In this document: positions 1 to 7,942 of the stretch, in pieces
Layout of the letters: each line of letters begins with the position of its first letter
Position numbering within the stretch: the first letter of the stretch is position 1
DNA from: Actinomycetes bacterium
GTDB lineage: Bacteria; Actinomycetota; Thermoleophilia; BMS3ABIN01
Direction of reading: 5' to 3'
NCBI GenBank assembly: GCA_021787475.1
Contig: JAJYLW010000007.1
Span: forward strand, 38,304 to 102,303
Length of the DNA: 64,000 nt
Notes under the pieces: model-generated
What the model saw: only the letters and a program-made list of their open reading frames with translations
Database searches by the model: none
Told to the model about the DNA's origin: nothing
Made by a program: the position numbers and the translations under genes

Positions 1-141
1 GACTTTGGTTGTATTTGCAATGAGAGAAAGTTGTATTTTTATCAAGATCAGGAATGTGTTTCAGAGCGCATCGTAAAGATTGTGAACGCGCCCCAGGCCG
101 GTTGAAAGGGCCTCCGAAATCTTCGAAACTGGAAGGCTGCT

Positions 142-1374
142 TCAACTGGTTGCCGGCGGCGCCGTTTTCCTGAAGGCGGCCAGCAGGATGGCGGCAGCCG
201 CCAGCGCGGCGGCGGCGCCAAAAAGGAAGGGCGCGAACGGGCCGACGGCGTCCCAAAGCAGTCCCGCGATCAGGCTGGAGAAAAAAGTGAGCAGGCCGGT
301 GGCGGTCTGGTAGGTTCCCAGACCGGTGCCGCGGGCATGAGCGGGCGCCATGTCGGCGGCAAATGCCTTGCCGACTCCCTCGGTGAGGGCCATATAGAGG
401 CCGTATACGGCAAACAGTGGCCATACCATGGCCGTGCTGCTTGCCAAAGCAAAGCCCAGGTAAACCAGGGCAAAAATGACAAACCCGGCGCCGATTAGGC
501 GGCGGCGGCCGATCCGGTCCGAGAGCGAGCCGGCCGGCATGGAAAAAAAGCTGTAGACCAGGTTGTAAATCACGTAAGCGAAGACAGCCGCAAAGGCCGA
601 GAGCCCCAGGTTCTTTGCCCTGAGAATGAGGAAGGCGTCGCTGGAGTTGCCCAGTGCAAAGACGGCGCTCGCCAGCAGAAATATTTTAAATTTGTGGTCG
701 AACTGTGATAAGGAGAGCCGCGGCGGCGCCTGCCGCGGATGCGGCCGCACCCGCTCGCGCACCAGCAGCAGGCTGGCGACGCCAAGGGCGGCCGGAATGG
801 CGGACAGCAAAAAGATGGTGCGGTACTTCTCCCCGAGCAGCCCCAGCGCCGCCAGCGCCAGCAGCGCCCCCAGGGCGGCGCCAGCTGTGTCGGCGGCCCG
901 GTGGAAACCAAAGACGCGGCCGCGGCATTCAGGCTCGCAGGAATCTGCGATGAGCGCGTCGCGGGGGGCGGCGCGCATTCCTTTTCCCAGGCGGTCGCCA
1001 AAACGGAGCAGGAGGACAACTGGCCAGACTGTGGCTGTCGCCAGCAGCGGCTTGGACAGCGCCGATATCCCGTAACCAATTATTGTCAGGGGCCGGCGTC
1101 GTCGCATCCGGTCCGACAGCCAGCCGGAGAACACCTTCAGGATGCTGGCGGCGCTCTCGGCGATGCCCTCGATCAGGCCCACTACCAGGAAGGGCGCCCC
1201 CAGCACCGATGTCAGGAAAAGCGGCACCAGCGGGTAGATGATCTCGCTGGAAACATCGGTAAAGAAACTGGTGACGCCAAGGATGAAAACGTTGCGGCTG
1301 ATGCCGGCAAACAGCCCTGCCGTCCTCACGGGCGCGTTGCCCGTTTCCTTTTGGCGCCGGTCTCGCAAGGTCAC
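142..1374 (-). CDS. MFS transporter
   Basis: A 410-residue polytopic membrane protein of the major facilitator superfamily. About 12 hydrophobic segments are visible. The stretch 'GDRLGKGMRAAPRDALIAD' at about residues 126-144 is the conserved cytoplasmic loop of a subgroup of putative drug or metabolite exporters, and 'GSLSDRIGRRR' in the second half is the repeated MFS loop 2-3 motif. The ORF opens with GTG; no strong ribosome binding site precedes it, so a start a few codons downstream is possible. The gene stands alone, with the next minus-strand gene ending about 100 bases upstream. The substrate cannot be read from the sequence. Confidence 0.85.
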   Translation of the reverse strand: MTLRDRRQKETGNAPVRTAGLFAGISRNVFILGVTSFFTDVSSEIIYPLVPLFLTSVLGAPFLVVGLIEGIAESAASILKVFSGWLSDRMRRRRPLTIIGYGISALSKPLLATATVWPVVLLLRFGDRLGKGMRAAPRDALIADSCEPECRGRVFGFHRAADTAGAALGALLALAALGLLGEKYRTIFLLSAIPAALGVASLLLVRERVRPHPRQAPPRLSLSQFDHKFKIFLLASAVFALGNSSDAFLILRAKNLGLSAFAAVFAYVIYNLVYSFFSMPAGSLSDRIGRRRLIGAGFVIFALVYLGFALASSTAMVWPLFAVYGLYMALTEGVGKAFAADMAPAHARGTGLGTYQTATGLLTFFSSLIAGLLWDAVGPFAPFLFGAAAALAAAAILLAAFRKTAPPATS

Positions 1375-1470
1375 CTGATTACGCCCTGGGCAAGCCCTTG
1401 AAACATATCTATAAATATCTTTTTGATCAAATTTGTGAGAAGTGACAGCATTTGTTTTACGGAAAGAGCG

Positions 1471-1704
1471 TCAGGAGTTGCCGGCAAATACATAATTAAC
1501 CAGGACATAGCCAACTGCCAGGGTCAGGACAAACATGACGGCAAAGGTGAAAACCGCTGTTCTGATGGAATGAAGCAGTGGCGCTTTGCCGTGGGTGAAA
1601 TGACGCCGGTATTCATTGTAGGCAATCAGGAAAGCCATCAGCCCGGCCAGAAAGCCAAAGATGAGGCCAATGACGGTAAATAACGTCAGAAAATTTTGCT
1701 GCAC
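1471..1704 (-). CDS. small two-TM membrane protein, unknown function
   Basis: A 77-residue protein with two clear hydrophobic helices, roughly residues 7-27 and 48-70, separated by a basic segment ('YNEYRRHFTHGK'). The topology suggests both ends on the same side of the membrane. No family is recognised. It lies between the metallophosphoesterase and MFS genes on the same strand, with about 60 and 100 bases of spacing. Reading frame and composition look genuine, but function is unknown. Confidence 0.55.
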   Translation of the reverse strand: MQQNFLTLFTVIGLIFGFLAGLMAFLIAYNEYRRHFTHGKAPLLHSIRTAVFTFAVMFVLTLAVGYVLVNYVFAGNS

Positions 1705-1765
1705 GCCAGGTTGGGATTTTGGGGTTTATCCACCATCCACAGTCTACCATCCACCATCCGCTTTT

Positions 1766-2464
1766 TTACGGCATCCCCGCGTTTTCCAGGATAAAAACAA
1801 GCTCCTCAACCGCTCTTTTCTCCAGCGGCAGGGCCCGCAGTTTGGCCACGGCCGCCTCGATGTCGTACTCCACGCGCTTTAACTCGGCCCGGCCGTCTTC
1901 CAGAATGGCGTAGCTGGCGGCGGCGATGCTGTCGCGCGGCTGGCCGACGCTGCCGACATTAACGTATGTGCGGCCGCCGGTCTCGCGGATGAAAGGCCTG
2001 TGCGTGTGGCCCATCAGGACAATGGCAGAGCCGGCAACGTTCCCCTGCTCGGCCAGCTCTTCATCCGAAACCTCCGGCGCCACATATTTAAAGAGATGGT
2101 CGCTGGGGGCGGCGTGAACGGCAAAGACGCTCCGGCCGCCGCTTGACAGCTCCAGGCTGGTCTGGGCCGCGCCGGTCCAGTCAAGCAGTTCCTGGTCCAG
2201 CAATTTCCACATCAGCTTGCGTGTCAAAACTGACAGGTGCCGGTAGGCCTGGCCGCAGCCGCAATCCACCCGGAAAGCAACGGCGTTGTCATGGTTGCCG
2301 CGCACGCGCGTGGCCCCCCGCTCCCGCAGCCAGCCGATGCATGACACCGGATCAGGACCGTAGTCAACGGCGTCGCCCAGGAACAGGACCTCGTCGAAAG
2401 ACTCGTTGATGGCCCTGAGGGCGTCAATGTTTGCGTGGATGTCAGAGACAACGAGAATACGCAT
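1766..2464 (-). CDS. metallophosphoesterase, YfcE/MJ0936-like
   Basis: A 232-residue calcineurin-like phosphoesterase. The dinuclear metal-site motifs appear in order: 'DIHAN' at residues 8-12, 'GDAVDYG' near residue 30, 'GNHDN' at 56-60, a histidine in 'VHAAPSDH', and 'GHTHRPF' near residue 150. Length matches the YfcE/MJ0936 group, whose members hydrolyse phosphodiesters or phosphomonoesters; the physiological substrate here is unknown. Its start codon lies only 9 bases after the stop of the decayed antiporter gene, so it may have been the last gene of that fluoride-responsive unit. Confidence 0.88.
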   Translation of the reverse strand: MRILVVSDIHANIDALRAINESFDEVLFLGDAVDYGPDPVSCIGWLRERGATRVRGNHDNAVAFRVDCGCGQAYRHLSVLTRKLMWKLLDQELLDWTGAAQTSLELSSGGRSVFAVHAAPSDHLFKYVAPEVSDEELAEQGNVAGSAIVLMGHTHRPFIRETGGRTYVNVGSVGQPRDSIAAASYAILEDGRAELKRVEYDIEAAVAKLRALPLEKRAVEELVFILENAGMP

Positions 2465-2473
2465 AGCAATATC

Positions 2474-3618
2474 CTATCCTTCCTCGCCGCCGATAGTGAT
2501 GTCCTTGGCCGCCTCGCTCTGGGGCGGGAAGTACCTCAGCGCCGTAATCGTGGGCAGCACGGCAGAGACGATGACGACGCTAATCAGCACCGAGAACTAG
2601 GTTACGGTGATTATATGCTGGCTAAGCCCGTAGAGTGAAGAGATGATGCCAAAGGTGAGGCCGGTGCTCATGAGCAGCGTCGTAAACACGCTGTCTTCTT
2701 TGTGGTATTTTTTGGCGAATGGGAAAACGCCGGCGAACTTGGTCACCAGTTTGATGGCGAGAAACATGGCTGTGATGGCCAGCGCCCCCTCGACCTCCCG
2801 CAAGTCGACATTAAGCCCTCCTTGGAAAAAGAAAAGGGCGTCACCATGGCAAAGGCGGCTCCGCATTTTGTTGCGCAGCGGCTTGTGCCTGGCCAGGAAG
2901 CGGGAGAGGACCAGGCCCAGAAAGAAAGCAGGCAGGCCCGGCTGGTTATTTCCTGCTCCCCCCAGCCATTCCAGCAAAAACAGGCGGAGAAAAAGGAACT
3001 TCAGCTCGGGCTCCACAACCTTGTTGCCGAATTTTTCTACAAACCAGGGATAAATCCGGGGCAGGCCCAGTAGAGCGGAAATTGATGCAATTACAAAAAA
3101 AGAGAATAGACGTTAAAGTTAAAAAACAGCAGCGTCAGAAAAATGGCAGTGAGGGCGTCCTCGACAAATGTCGCTGCCATCAGCCGTTTCCCAAAAGCCG
3201 TCCGCGAGAGGCCGGTTTCCACCAGGACTGCGTAAACAACGGCCAGCGAGGTAGTAGAGAGCGCAATCGCTGCGATTTCAGAGGCGTCAAAAGTCCAGCC
3301 AAGCAGGTAATAAGCGGCTATGAACTCAAAGACGAAAGGAACAAAGAACGCCGCCCCTCCGATGAGCAAAGCCTCCCGGAAATGTTTTTTAAAAAGATCA
3401 ATGTCTACTTCTGCCCCGGCTTGGAATGAAAGATAGATGCTTCCAAATGAAGCGAGAAAGGCAGTAAACGGCAGATTGTTTGGTACGTTAAAGAAATTGC
3501 CTGCTATTACGCCAAAGGTTATCTCGCAAACCGCGGCCGCGATGCCAAATCTCACCGAGATCAGGCTGGCCAGAAACACCAGGGTAAAAAAAATGGTTGC
3601 AGCCAGAAATACCGACAT
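2474..3618 (-). pseudogene. CPA2-family cation/proton antiporter, frameshifted and interrupted
   Basis: One KefB/NapA-type antiporter gene split in the ORF track into 3091..3618 (N-terminal half) and 2597..3016 (C-terminal half). The frame is lost at a run of seven A on the plus strand near 3100-3106; adding one base restores 'SLFFVIASISALLGLPRIYP' and continuous homology. A second, self-compensating pair of indels near 2830-2860 scrambles the expected 'AFAMVTPFFFF' membrane motif into 'RLCHGDALFFF'. An in-frame TAG near 2597 then stands where the family has Gln ('IITVT[Q]FSVLISVVIVSAV'), and the frame continues to the real stop at 2474. The start at 3618 has a good site (GAAAGGAAAG). It is preceded by a fluoride riboswitch, consistent with a role in fluoride resistance. 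Real decay is more likely than sequencing error because of the several independent lesions. Confidence 0.85.
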
Positions 3619-3641
3619 TACTTTCCTTTCATCATCCGGAC

Positions 3642-3722
3642 AAAAAAAGGCCTCTTCTGCATTAGCAAGAAGAAGCCATTAGCGCCCGCGGATGGGGCGC
3701 GTTTGGTGAGCTTCATCACCAG
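3642..3722 (-). promoter_or_regulatory. fluoride riboswitch (crcB motif) with terminator, copy 2
   Basis: Read on the minus strand the aptamer is 'GGTGATGAAGCTCACC', then AAAC, then a hairpin GCGCCC-CATCCGC-GGGCGC, then 'TAATGGCTTCT'. This matches the fluoride riboswitch consensus (the Thermotoga petrophila aptamer has GGCGAUGAGGCCCGCC, AAAC, hairpin, UGAUGGCCUCU). The pseudoknot GAAGC with GCTTC is intact. The 3' strand of the aptamer also forms a terminator, 'GGCTTCTTCT' with 'AGAAGAGGCC' followed by seven T (3642-3677), which is the classic ON-switch arrangement: fluoride binding would prevent termination and allow antiporter expression. It begins about 20 bases after the dynamin stop codon. 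Confidence 0.9.
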
Positions 3723-3741
3723 GGCCTCAGCCCGTTTTGCG

Positions 3742-5517
3742 TTAAGTGATTTTTTCGGGCTCCTTTGCGATGATATTCTCGATCTCCGTAAGCTCCTGCC
3801 TGGCGCTCTCAAATGTCCGCAGCCGCAGCCGCTCTTCGAACTGCTGCAGCTCCGCCTCGCTTTTCTGCTGGGCCTGACGCGCGGCCATGAGAGCCTGGCG
3901 GATGCTCTCTTCGGTGCTGTCCACGGTATCATCCAGCCGGCCGCTGAACTCCTTGAGCGTGGCCCCGATCCTGGCCACGAAATCGTGGCGCAGGCGGCCG
4001 CAGTGGCGGTCGATCTGTTTTTCCAGCCGCTCCCGCGCTTCCTTCAGGATCAGGTTGTGCGCCAGCCGCCGGGGGAGCAGCAGCGTCGCCGATTCGGCCA
4101 TCGACTCAAGCGAGACCTTGACATCCTCGTCGATCTTGAACTGAAAGCGGGACTCGGCCGCCAGCGATTCATCGATGGTAAACGGTTCTATCTTGAGGTC
4201 AAAGATGCGGGAAGAGATCTCAACCAGGTGGCCGATGATGACGTTGGTACGCTCCAGCAGGCGGCTGATGATGCGAGCCAGCATCTTCTCCAGCTTCTTT
4301 TCTTCCTCCAGCCGGAAATCCGTGAAGATTTCCTGGATGCGCTCATGCACATAGTCGTCAAACAGCCGCGCCAGGGCGCGGTTGCCCTCTTTTTTGACCT
4401 CCTGATAATATGCGCCAATATCGGCGCCCGCCGCCCCCGTCTGGCGGATCTTCAGTTCGTTTAAATCTTCTTCGAGGACGCCGGCAATCAACTCGTTGGC
4501 CTCCGCCCTCAGCAGGCGGGTGCTGTCCCGGCGCTCCTGCTTGATATCTGCCAGGGCTTCCTCAAACATGCGCATTTTTTCTTCCAGGTCCTGCAGCGGC
4601 TCGCTTAGGCTTTTTTGCATCAGCTGCGCCGAAAAAGCTTCCTGGGATATCAGGTTCCTGATTTTGCCGACGGCCGAAATCAAAAAGACGCGCCCCTTTT
4701 CCCCGAGCAAGAACCTGTCCAGCATCTGCTCAAATGCCGGCAGGCCGCTTGCATCCAGCCCCGCCTCGCCATCGCCGGTTTTCGCATCCAGCGCCTGCCT
4801 GGCCGACAGCGGAAAAATCTGAACATCATCCAGTCCCGCCTGTTCTTCGATCACCTGCCGGGTAAACTCCAGCGACTCCTGCCTGTCGGCGGCGCTGACC
4901 ATGTCAATCTTGTTGAGCACAAAGAAGATTCTGGTGGCATACCCCTTGAGGTCGCCCAGGAACTCGAACTCCGCCTCTGTGATCGGTGGATCGACACTGA
5001 CCATGAACACGGCGGCGTCCGCATGAGGCAGGTAGCGGTAGGTTGTGTCCGTGTTATGGCCGTGCACCGAGGCAATGCCCGGAGTGTCAATGATCTGGAC
5101 GCCATTTTTCAGGTATGGTGACGGATAAATGATCTCAACCCTGCCAACATTTTTCTTGTTTTTGGGGTTATGCTTCTCCGTGATGTAAAAGGGCAGGTCG
5201 GCGGCGTCAATCTCCCGCCGGGAGCCGTCGTTGAAGAAAACCTGCATCTCAAGAGCATCGCCGAACTTGATGATGGTGATGATTGATGTCAGCGGAATGA
5301 TCGCTGTGGGCAGCAGGTTTTCACCCAGGATGGAGTTGATGAAGGTGCTCTTGCCCCGCTTGAATTGCCCGGCAACGACCAGCGAGAATTCGTTTTCGGC
5401 AATCTTGCGGCTGAGCGAGTCCAGCACCTGTTTGGCCGCCTCGCCCTCGACGGCGCCGAGCAGCCCCGCCGGAACCCGCGCCAGCCTGTCCTTCAGTGTT
5501 GAATAATCTTCCAGCAT
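3742..5517 (-). CDS. bacterial dynamin-family GTPase
   Basis: A large GTPase of the bacterial dynamin-like protein family, 591 residues from the chosen start. G-motifs counted on the longer ORF: P-loop 'GQFKRGKST' at 63-71, switch threonine region 'PLTSI', 'DTPG' at 157-160, and 'NKID' at 215-218. A long charged helical region rich in Glu, Arg and Leu follows, as expected for the neck and trunk. No clear membrane helix is seen, so membrane contact would be peripheral. The ORF-track start at 5556 is rejected: its first 13 codons are the riboswitch terminator itself. The next ATG (5515-5517, 'MLEDYSTL') follows the T-tract. The gene is placed between two fluoride riboswitches, suggesting a membrane-protective role under fluoride stress (inference). 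Confidence 0.9.
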   Translation of the reverse strand: MLEDYSTLKDRLARVPAGLLGAVEGEAAKQVLDSLSRKIAENEFSLVVAGQFKRGKSTFINSILGENLLPTAIIPLTSIITIIKFGDALEMQVFFNDGSRREIDAADLPFYITEKHNPKNKKNVGRVEIIYPSPYLKNGVQIIDTPGIASVHGHNTDTTYRYLPHADAAVFMVSVDPPITEAEFEFLGDLKGYATRIFFVLNKIDMVSAADRQESLEFTRQVIEEQAGLDDVQIFPLSARQALDAKTGDGEAGLDASGLPAFEQMLDRFLLGEKGRVFLISAVGKIRNLISQEAFSAQLMQKSLSEPLQDLEEKMRMFEEALADIKQERRDSTRLLRAEANELIAGVLEEDLNELKIRQTGAAGADIGAYYQEVKKEGNRALARLFDDYVHERIQEIFTDFRLEEEKKLEKMLARIISRLLERTNVIIGHLVEISSRIFDLKIEPFTIDESLAAESRFQFKIDEDVKVSLESMAESATLLLPRRLAHNLILKEARERLEKQIDRHCGRLRHDFVARIGATLKEFSGRLDDTVDSTEESIRQALMAARQAQQKSEAELQQFEERLRLRTFESARQELTEIENIIAKEPEKIT

Positions 5518-5523
5518 GACAAT

Positions 5524-5596
5524 AAAAAAGCTCCCGCAGTTAGCTGCAGAAGCCATAAGTCCCTGGGGACGTTTTAGGCGAGCTTCATCGCCTCAT
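5524..5596 (-). promoter_or_regulatory. fluoride riboswitch (crcB motif) with terminator, copy 1
   Basis: Minus strand reads 'GGCGATGAAGCTCGCC', TAAAAC, hairpin GTCCC-CA-GGGAC, then 'TTATGGCTTCTGCAG', a close match to the fluoride aptamer consensus with an intact GAAGC/GCTTC pseudoknot. The aptamer 3' strand overlaps a terminator, 'GCTTCTGCAG' - CTAA - 'CTGCGGGAGC' followed by six T (5524-5553). The dynamin ATG lies six bases after the T-tract, and the only purine-rich site (GGGAG) is inside the terminator stem, so both transcription and translation could be controlled by ligand. Confidence 0.92.
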
Positions 5597-5658
5597 AAAA
5601 TATGCGCTCTTTAACAGGAAATATAACAGTTCGGCCCCTTTTGGGCAAGATTTCTTTC

Positions 5659-7133
5659 TTACTGCCCGGTGGCGTAACGGATGATCATCTGGTCGGTGAG
5701 CCACTCCACCGGCGCCTCGTCGTCGGTGAGGATCTCGCCGCCGGGCTGGACCGTCCTGATCCGGCCGGCGATCTGGCGGGCCAGGGCGGCCACCGGCGCC
5801 GGCATCAGCGCCTGGCGGCCGCCACCGCGGCCGCAGTTGAGGGGCTGCGGGTGGCCACCAGCAGCTGGTTGAACTCGCCGGCTGAGAACGAATAAACCGA
5901 TGGGAAAACATCCCGCATGGTGGCGGCGATGGCATTCGCCAGGGCGCTGTCGCCAGGGACCTTGCCCACGTTCACCATCACTACTCAGTCTCCGGTGAGG
6001 TGGTCATCCGCCGCCTGGAAGAATTCGCGCGTCGCCAGGTAAAATGGTATGTACGGCTGGCGGAAGGCGTCGACGGCAATCAGATCATAATAATTTTTTG
6101 TGGTCATCAGAAACGGGCGGCCGTCGCCGACATGGACGGTCAGGTTTGCTTCATTCATGCCAAACAGCCTCCGGCCGATTTCAACTACCTTCGGGTCAAT
6201 CTCCACCCCGTCAACATGGACGTCCGGGTCAAAGTGGATCAGCTGGCCGGGAACGGTGCCGGCGGCGCTGCCGATTACGAGCGCCTGCTGCGGCGGCCGG
6301 CCGGAGCCGAACCAGGGCGCCAGCGAGAAATAATCCCAGTAACCGCCGGTCATGATCTGGCCGGGCTTGTAGATGGAGTGGACCGCCCAGCCTTCATTGA
6401 GCGTCAGCTCGCGGCTGCCGTCCGGCTGCTGGACCACCTCGATGTAGTGGTAGGGCGATTCGGCTTCATAGATATTGCCGGCCGATGGTTTGATCTGGCC
6501 CTGGGGGATGGCCAGCGCCGCCAGGATCAGGAGCGGCGGACCGGCCCCGAGCCAGCGGCCCGCCGCCGAGGTTGCCGCCAGGACGGCGGCAAACAGCAGC
6601 ATCGTGTCGCGGGTGCCGATCGAGGGAATCAGCAGGAAAACCGGCATGAAGGTGCCGAGAATGCTGCCGATGGTGGAGAGAGCGTAAAGGCCGCCGGAGA
6701 CATTGCCGGCGCTTTCCACCCGCTTCATGCTGAGGCGGATGGCGAAAGGGGTCACCATCCCGAGGATGGTCACCGGGAGCGAGAACAGGAGGACGGTGAC
6801 GCCAAACGATCCCAGGAAGGCGCCCGCGGAAACCTGCTCAATTCCTTCAATCGCAACGCTCATGATCGGCTTGGCCACAAACGGAACAACGGCGATCGTG
6901 GCCGCCGCCAGCGTCAGGCTGTAAAGCAGCCGCGGCTCCGGCCAGTGGTCGGCAACGCGTCCGCCCAGGTAATAGCCGGCGGTCAGGTAAATGAGAATGA
7001 GACCGATCAGATTGGCCCAGATGAACAGGGAGTCGCCGAAATAAGGAGCCAGCAGGCGCGAAGCCGACATCTCCACCGCCATCGTGGTCATGCCGCCGAT
7101 AAAGACGGTGATATAAAGAAGCGCCCGGCTCAG
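5659..7133 (-). pseudogene. membrane spermidine-synthase-like protein, broken
   Basis: A fused protein with about seven N-terminal membrane helices followed by a Rossmann methyltransferase-like domain of the spermidine synthase superfamily ('ALVIGSAAGTVPGQ', 'VDGVEIDPKVVEIG', 'HVGDGRPFL', 'YDLIAVDAF'). A TGA at 5985-5987 interrupts the domain; the same frame continues as 'VVMVNVGKVPGDSALANA', so TGA replaces what is normally Gly in '(D/G)GVVVVNV'. A further frameshift near 5820 must be crossed to reach the proper C-terminus 'LTDDEAPVEWLTDQMIIRY' and stop at 5659. The family start lies upstream of the ORF-track ATG (7091): 'GGAGG' sits seven bases before a CTG codon (7131-7133) overlapping the fxsA stop. 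Non-functional or truncated. Confidence 0.82.
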
Positions 7134-7597
7134 CGCCTGTCCTCCAGTTCCCGCCGGCGCTGCTCCGGCTCGCCGGTGGGAGTTTCATAACCGGGCGGGG
7201 CGGGGCCGCCTGTCCAGAGCCGGAAACTGCGGGCATGAGCAGCTTTTTTCAACCGCCGCCTGGCACAGGTCCGCACCAGCCTCCGCACCGGAGGAAGCAG
7301 GAACAGCAGTCCGGCGGCGTCGGTGATGTAACCGGGCGTGATTAACAGGACTGCCGCCGCTAGGATAAGGGCGCCGTCAATCAGCGAGTCCGCCGGCATG
7401 TTGCCCGCGCTTATATCTGCCTGGATCTGGGAAACGGCGCGGTAGCCCTCGCGCCTGGCCAGCGCCGCGCCGCCGAAGCTGATCAGGATCAACAGGATGA
7501 TCGTATAGCAATAGCCGATTCGCGCGCCAATCTCGATGATCACGAGCAGTTCCATCAAAGGAACAATGATGAACAATATCAGCAATTTTGCGAACAC
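7130..7597 (-). CDS. fxsA: FxsA family membrane protein
   Basis: A 155-residue protein with the FxsA fold: hydrophobic segments at about residues 5-23, 27-47 and 74-95, the short 'GAALARREGYRAV' loop, and the conserved 'ILAAAVLLITPGYITDAAGLLFLLPP' segment. FxsA was named for suppressing F-plasmid exclusion of phage T7 in E. coli; its cellular role is otherwise poorly known. The basic tail after residue 105 is typical. The ORF begins with GTG and has no strong ribosome binding site. The stop overlaps the start region of the synthase-like gene, suggesting coupled expression. Confidence 0.88.
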   Translation of the reverse strand: MFAKLLILFIIVPLMELLVIIEIGARIGYCYTIILLILISFGGAALARREGYRAVSQIQADISAGNMPADSLIDGALILAAAVLLITPGYITDAAGLLFLLPPVRRLVRTCARRRLKKAAHARSFRLWTGGPAPPGYETPTGEPEQRRRELEDRR

Positions 7598-7942
7598 AAT
7601 TCATTGTCTACCCGGCCGGAAGTAAAAACAAGAATGCCGGGCTGATTTGCCAAGCGGCTGCCGAATTACACTTTTTGCCGCAGAAGAATCAAACCAAAGT
7701 CCGATGGAAAGAAATCAGCAATCTGATAACATGGAATTAGGGGCGCCCCCATGCGCCTGTTTTGTTGTGCTTTTTTATTTGCGCCATCTTTTTGTGATGT
7801 GAAACCATTGCCGTACTGTTTCCGGGGGCGGCATGGCCGCGACGTTGCCGGCCGCTCTGTGCGGCGCCGCTTTTTCTGTCCGCCGCCTGTGATAGGCTAA
7901 CGCCGTTCATTGGCAGTGGGGCGGACATCGGCGGAGGTTGAA
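7598..7942. other. intergenic, no gene recognised
   Basis: About 345 bases between divergently read fxsA and the ABC-class ATPase pseudogene. The ORF-track entry 7737..7928 is not supported. A GGGGCGCCCC palindrome at about 7740-7750 and an AT-rich stretch follow; the promoters for both sides should lie here but no convincing -35/-10 pair was found. A clear GGAGG (7932-7936) precedes the ATPase ATG. Confidence 0.5.

Noticed and set aside
2597-2599. TAG read as pyrrolysine
   Set aside because: It replaces a conserved Gln in a gene with additional indels, so a nonsense mutation is simpler.
3742-5556. Dynamin start at 5556 as in the ORF track
   Set aside because: The extra 13 codons are the terminator and 3' strand of the fluoride riboswitch; the ATG at 5517 follows it.
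5985-5987. TGA read as selenocysteine or as glycine (recoded genome)
   Set aside because: The site is a glycine position, not Cys; other genes use TGA as a normal stop, and the same gene has a further frameshift.
6000-7190. 396-residue plus-strand ORF
   Set aside because: Antisense shadow of the synthase-like gene; low-complexity Arg/Gly/Asp composition typical of GC-rich opposite frames.
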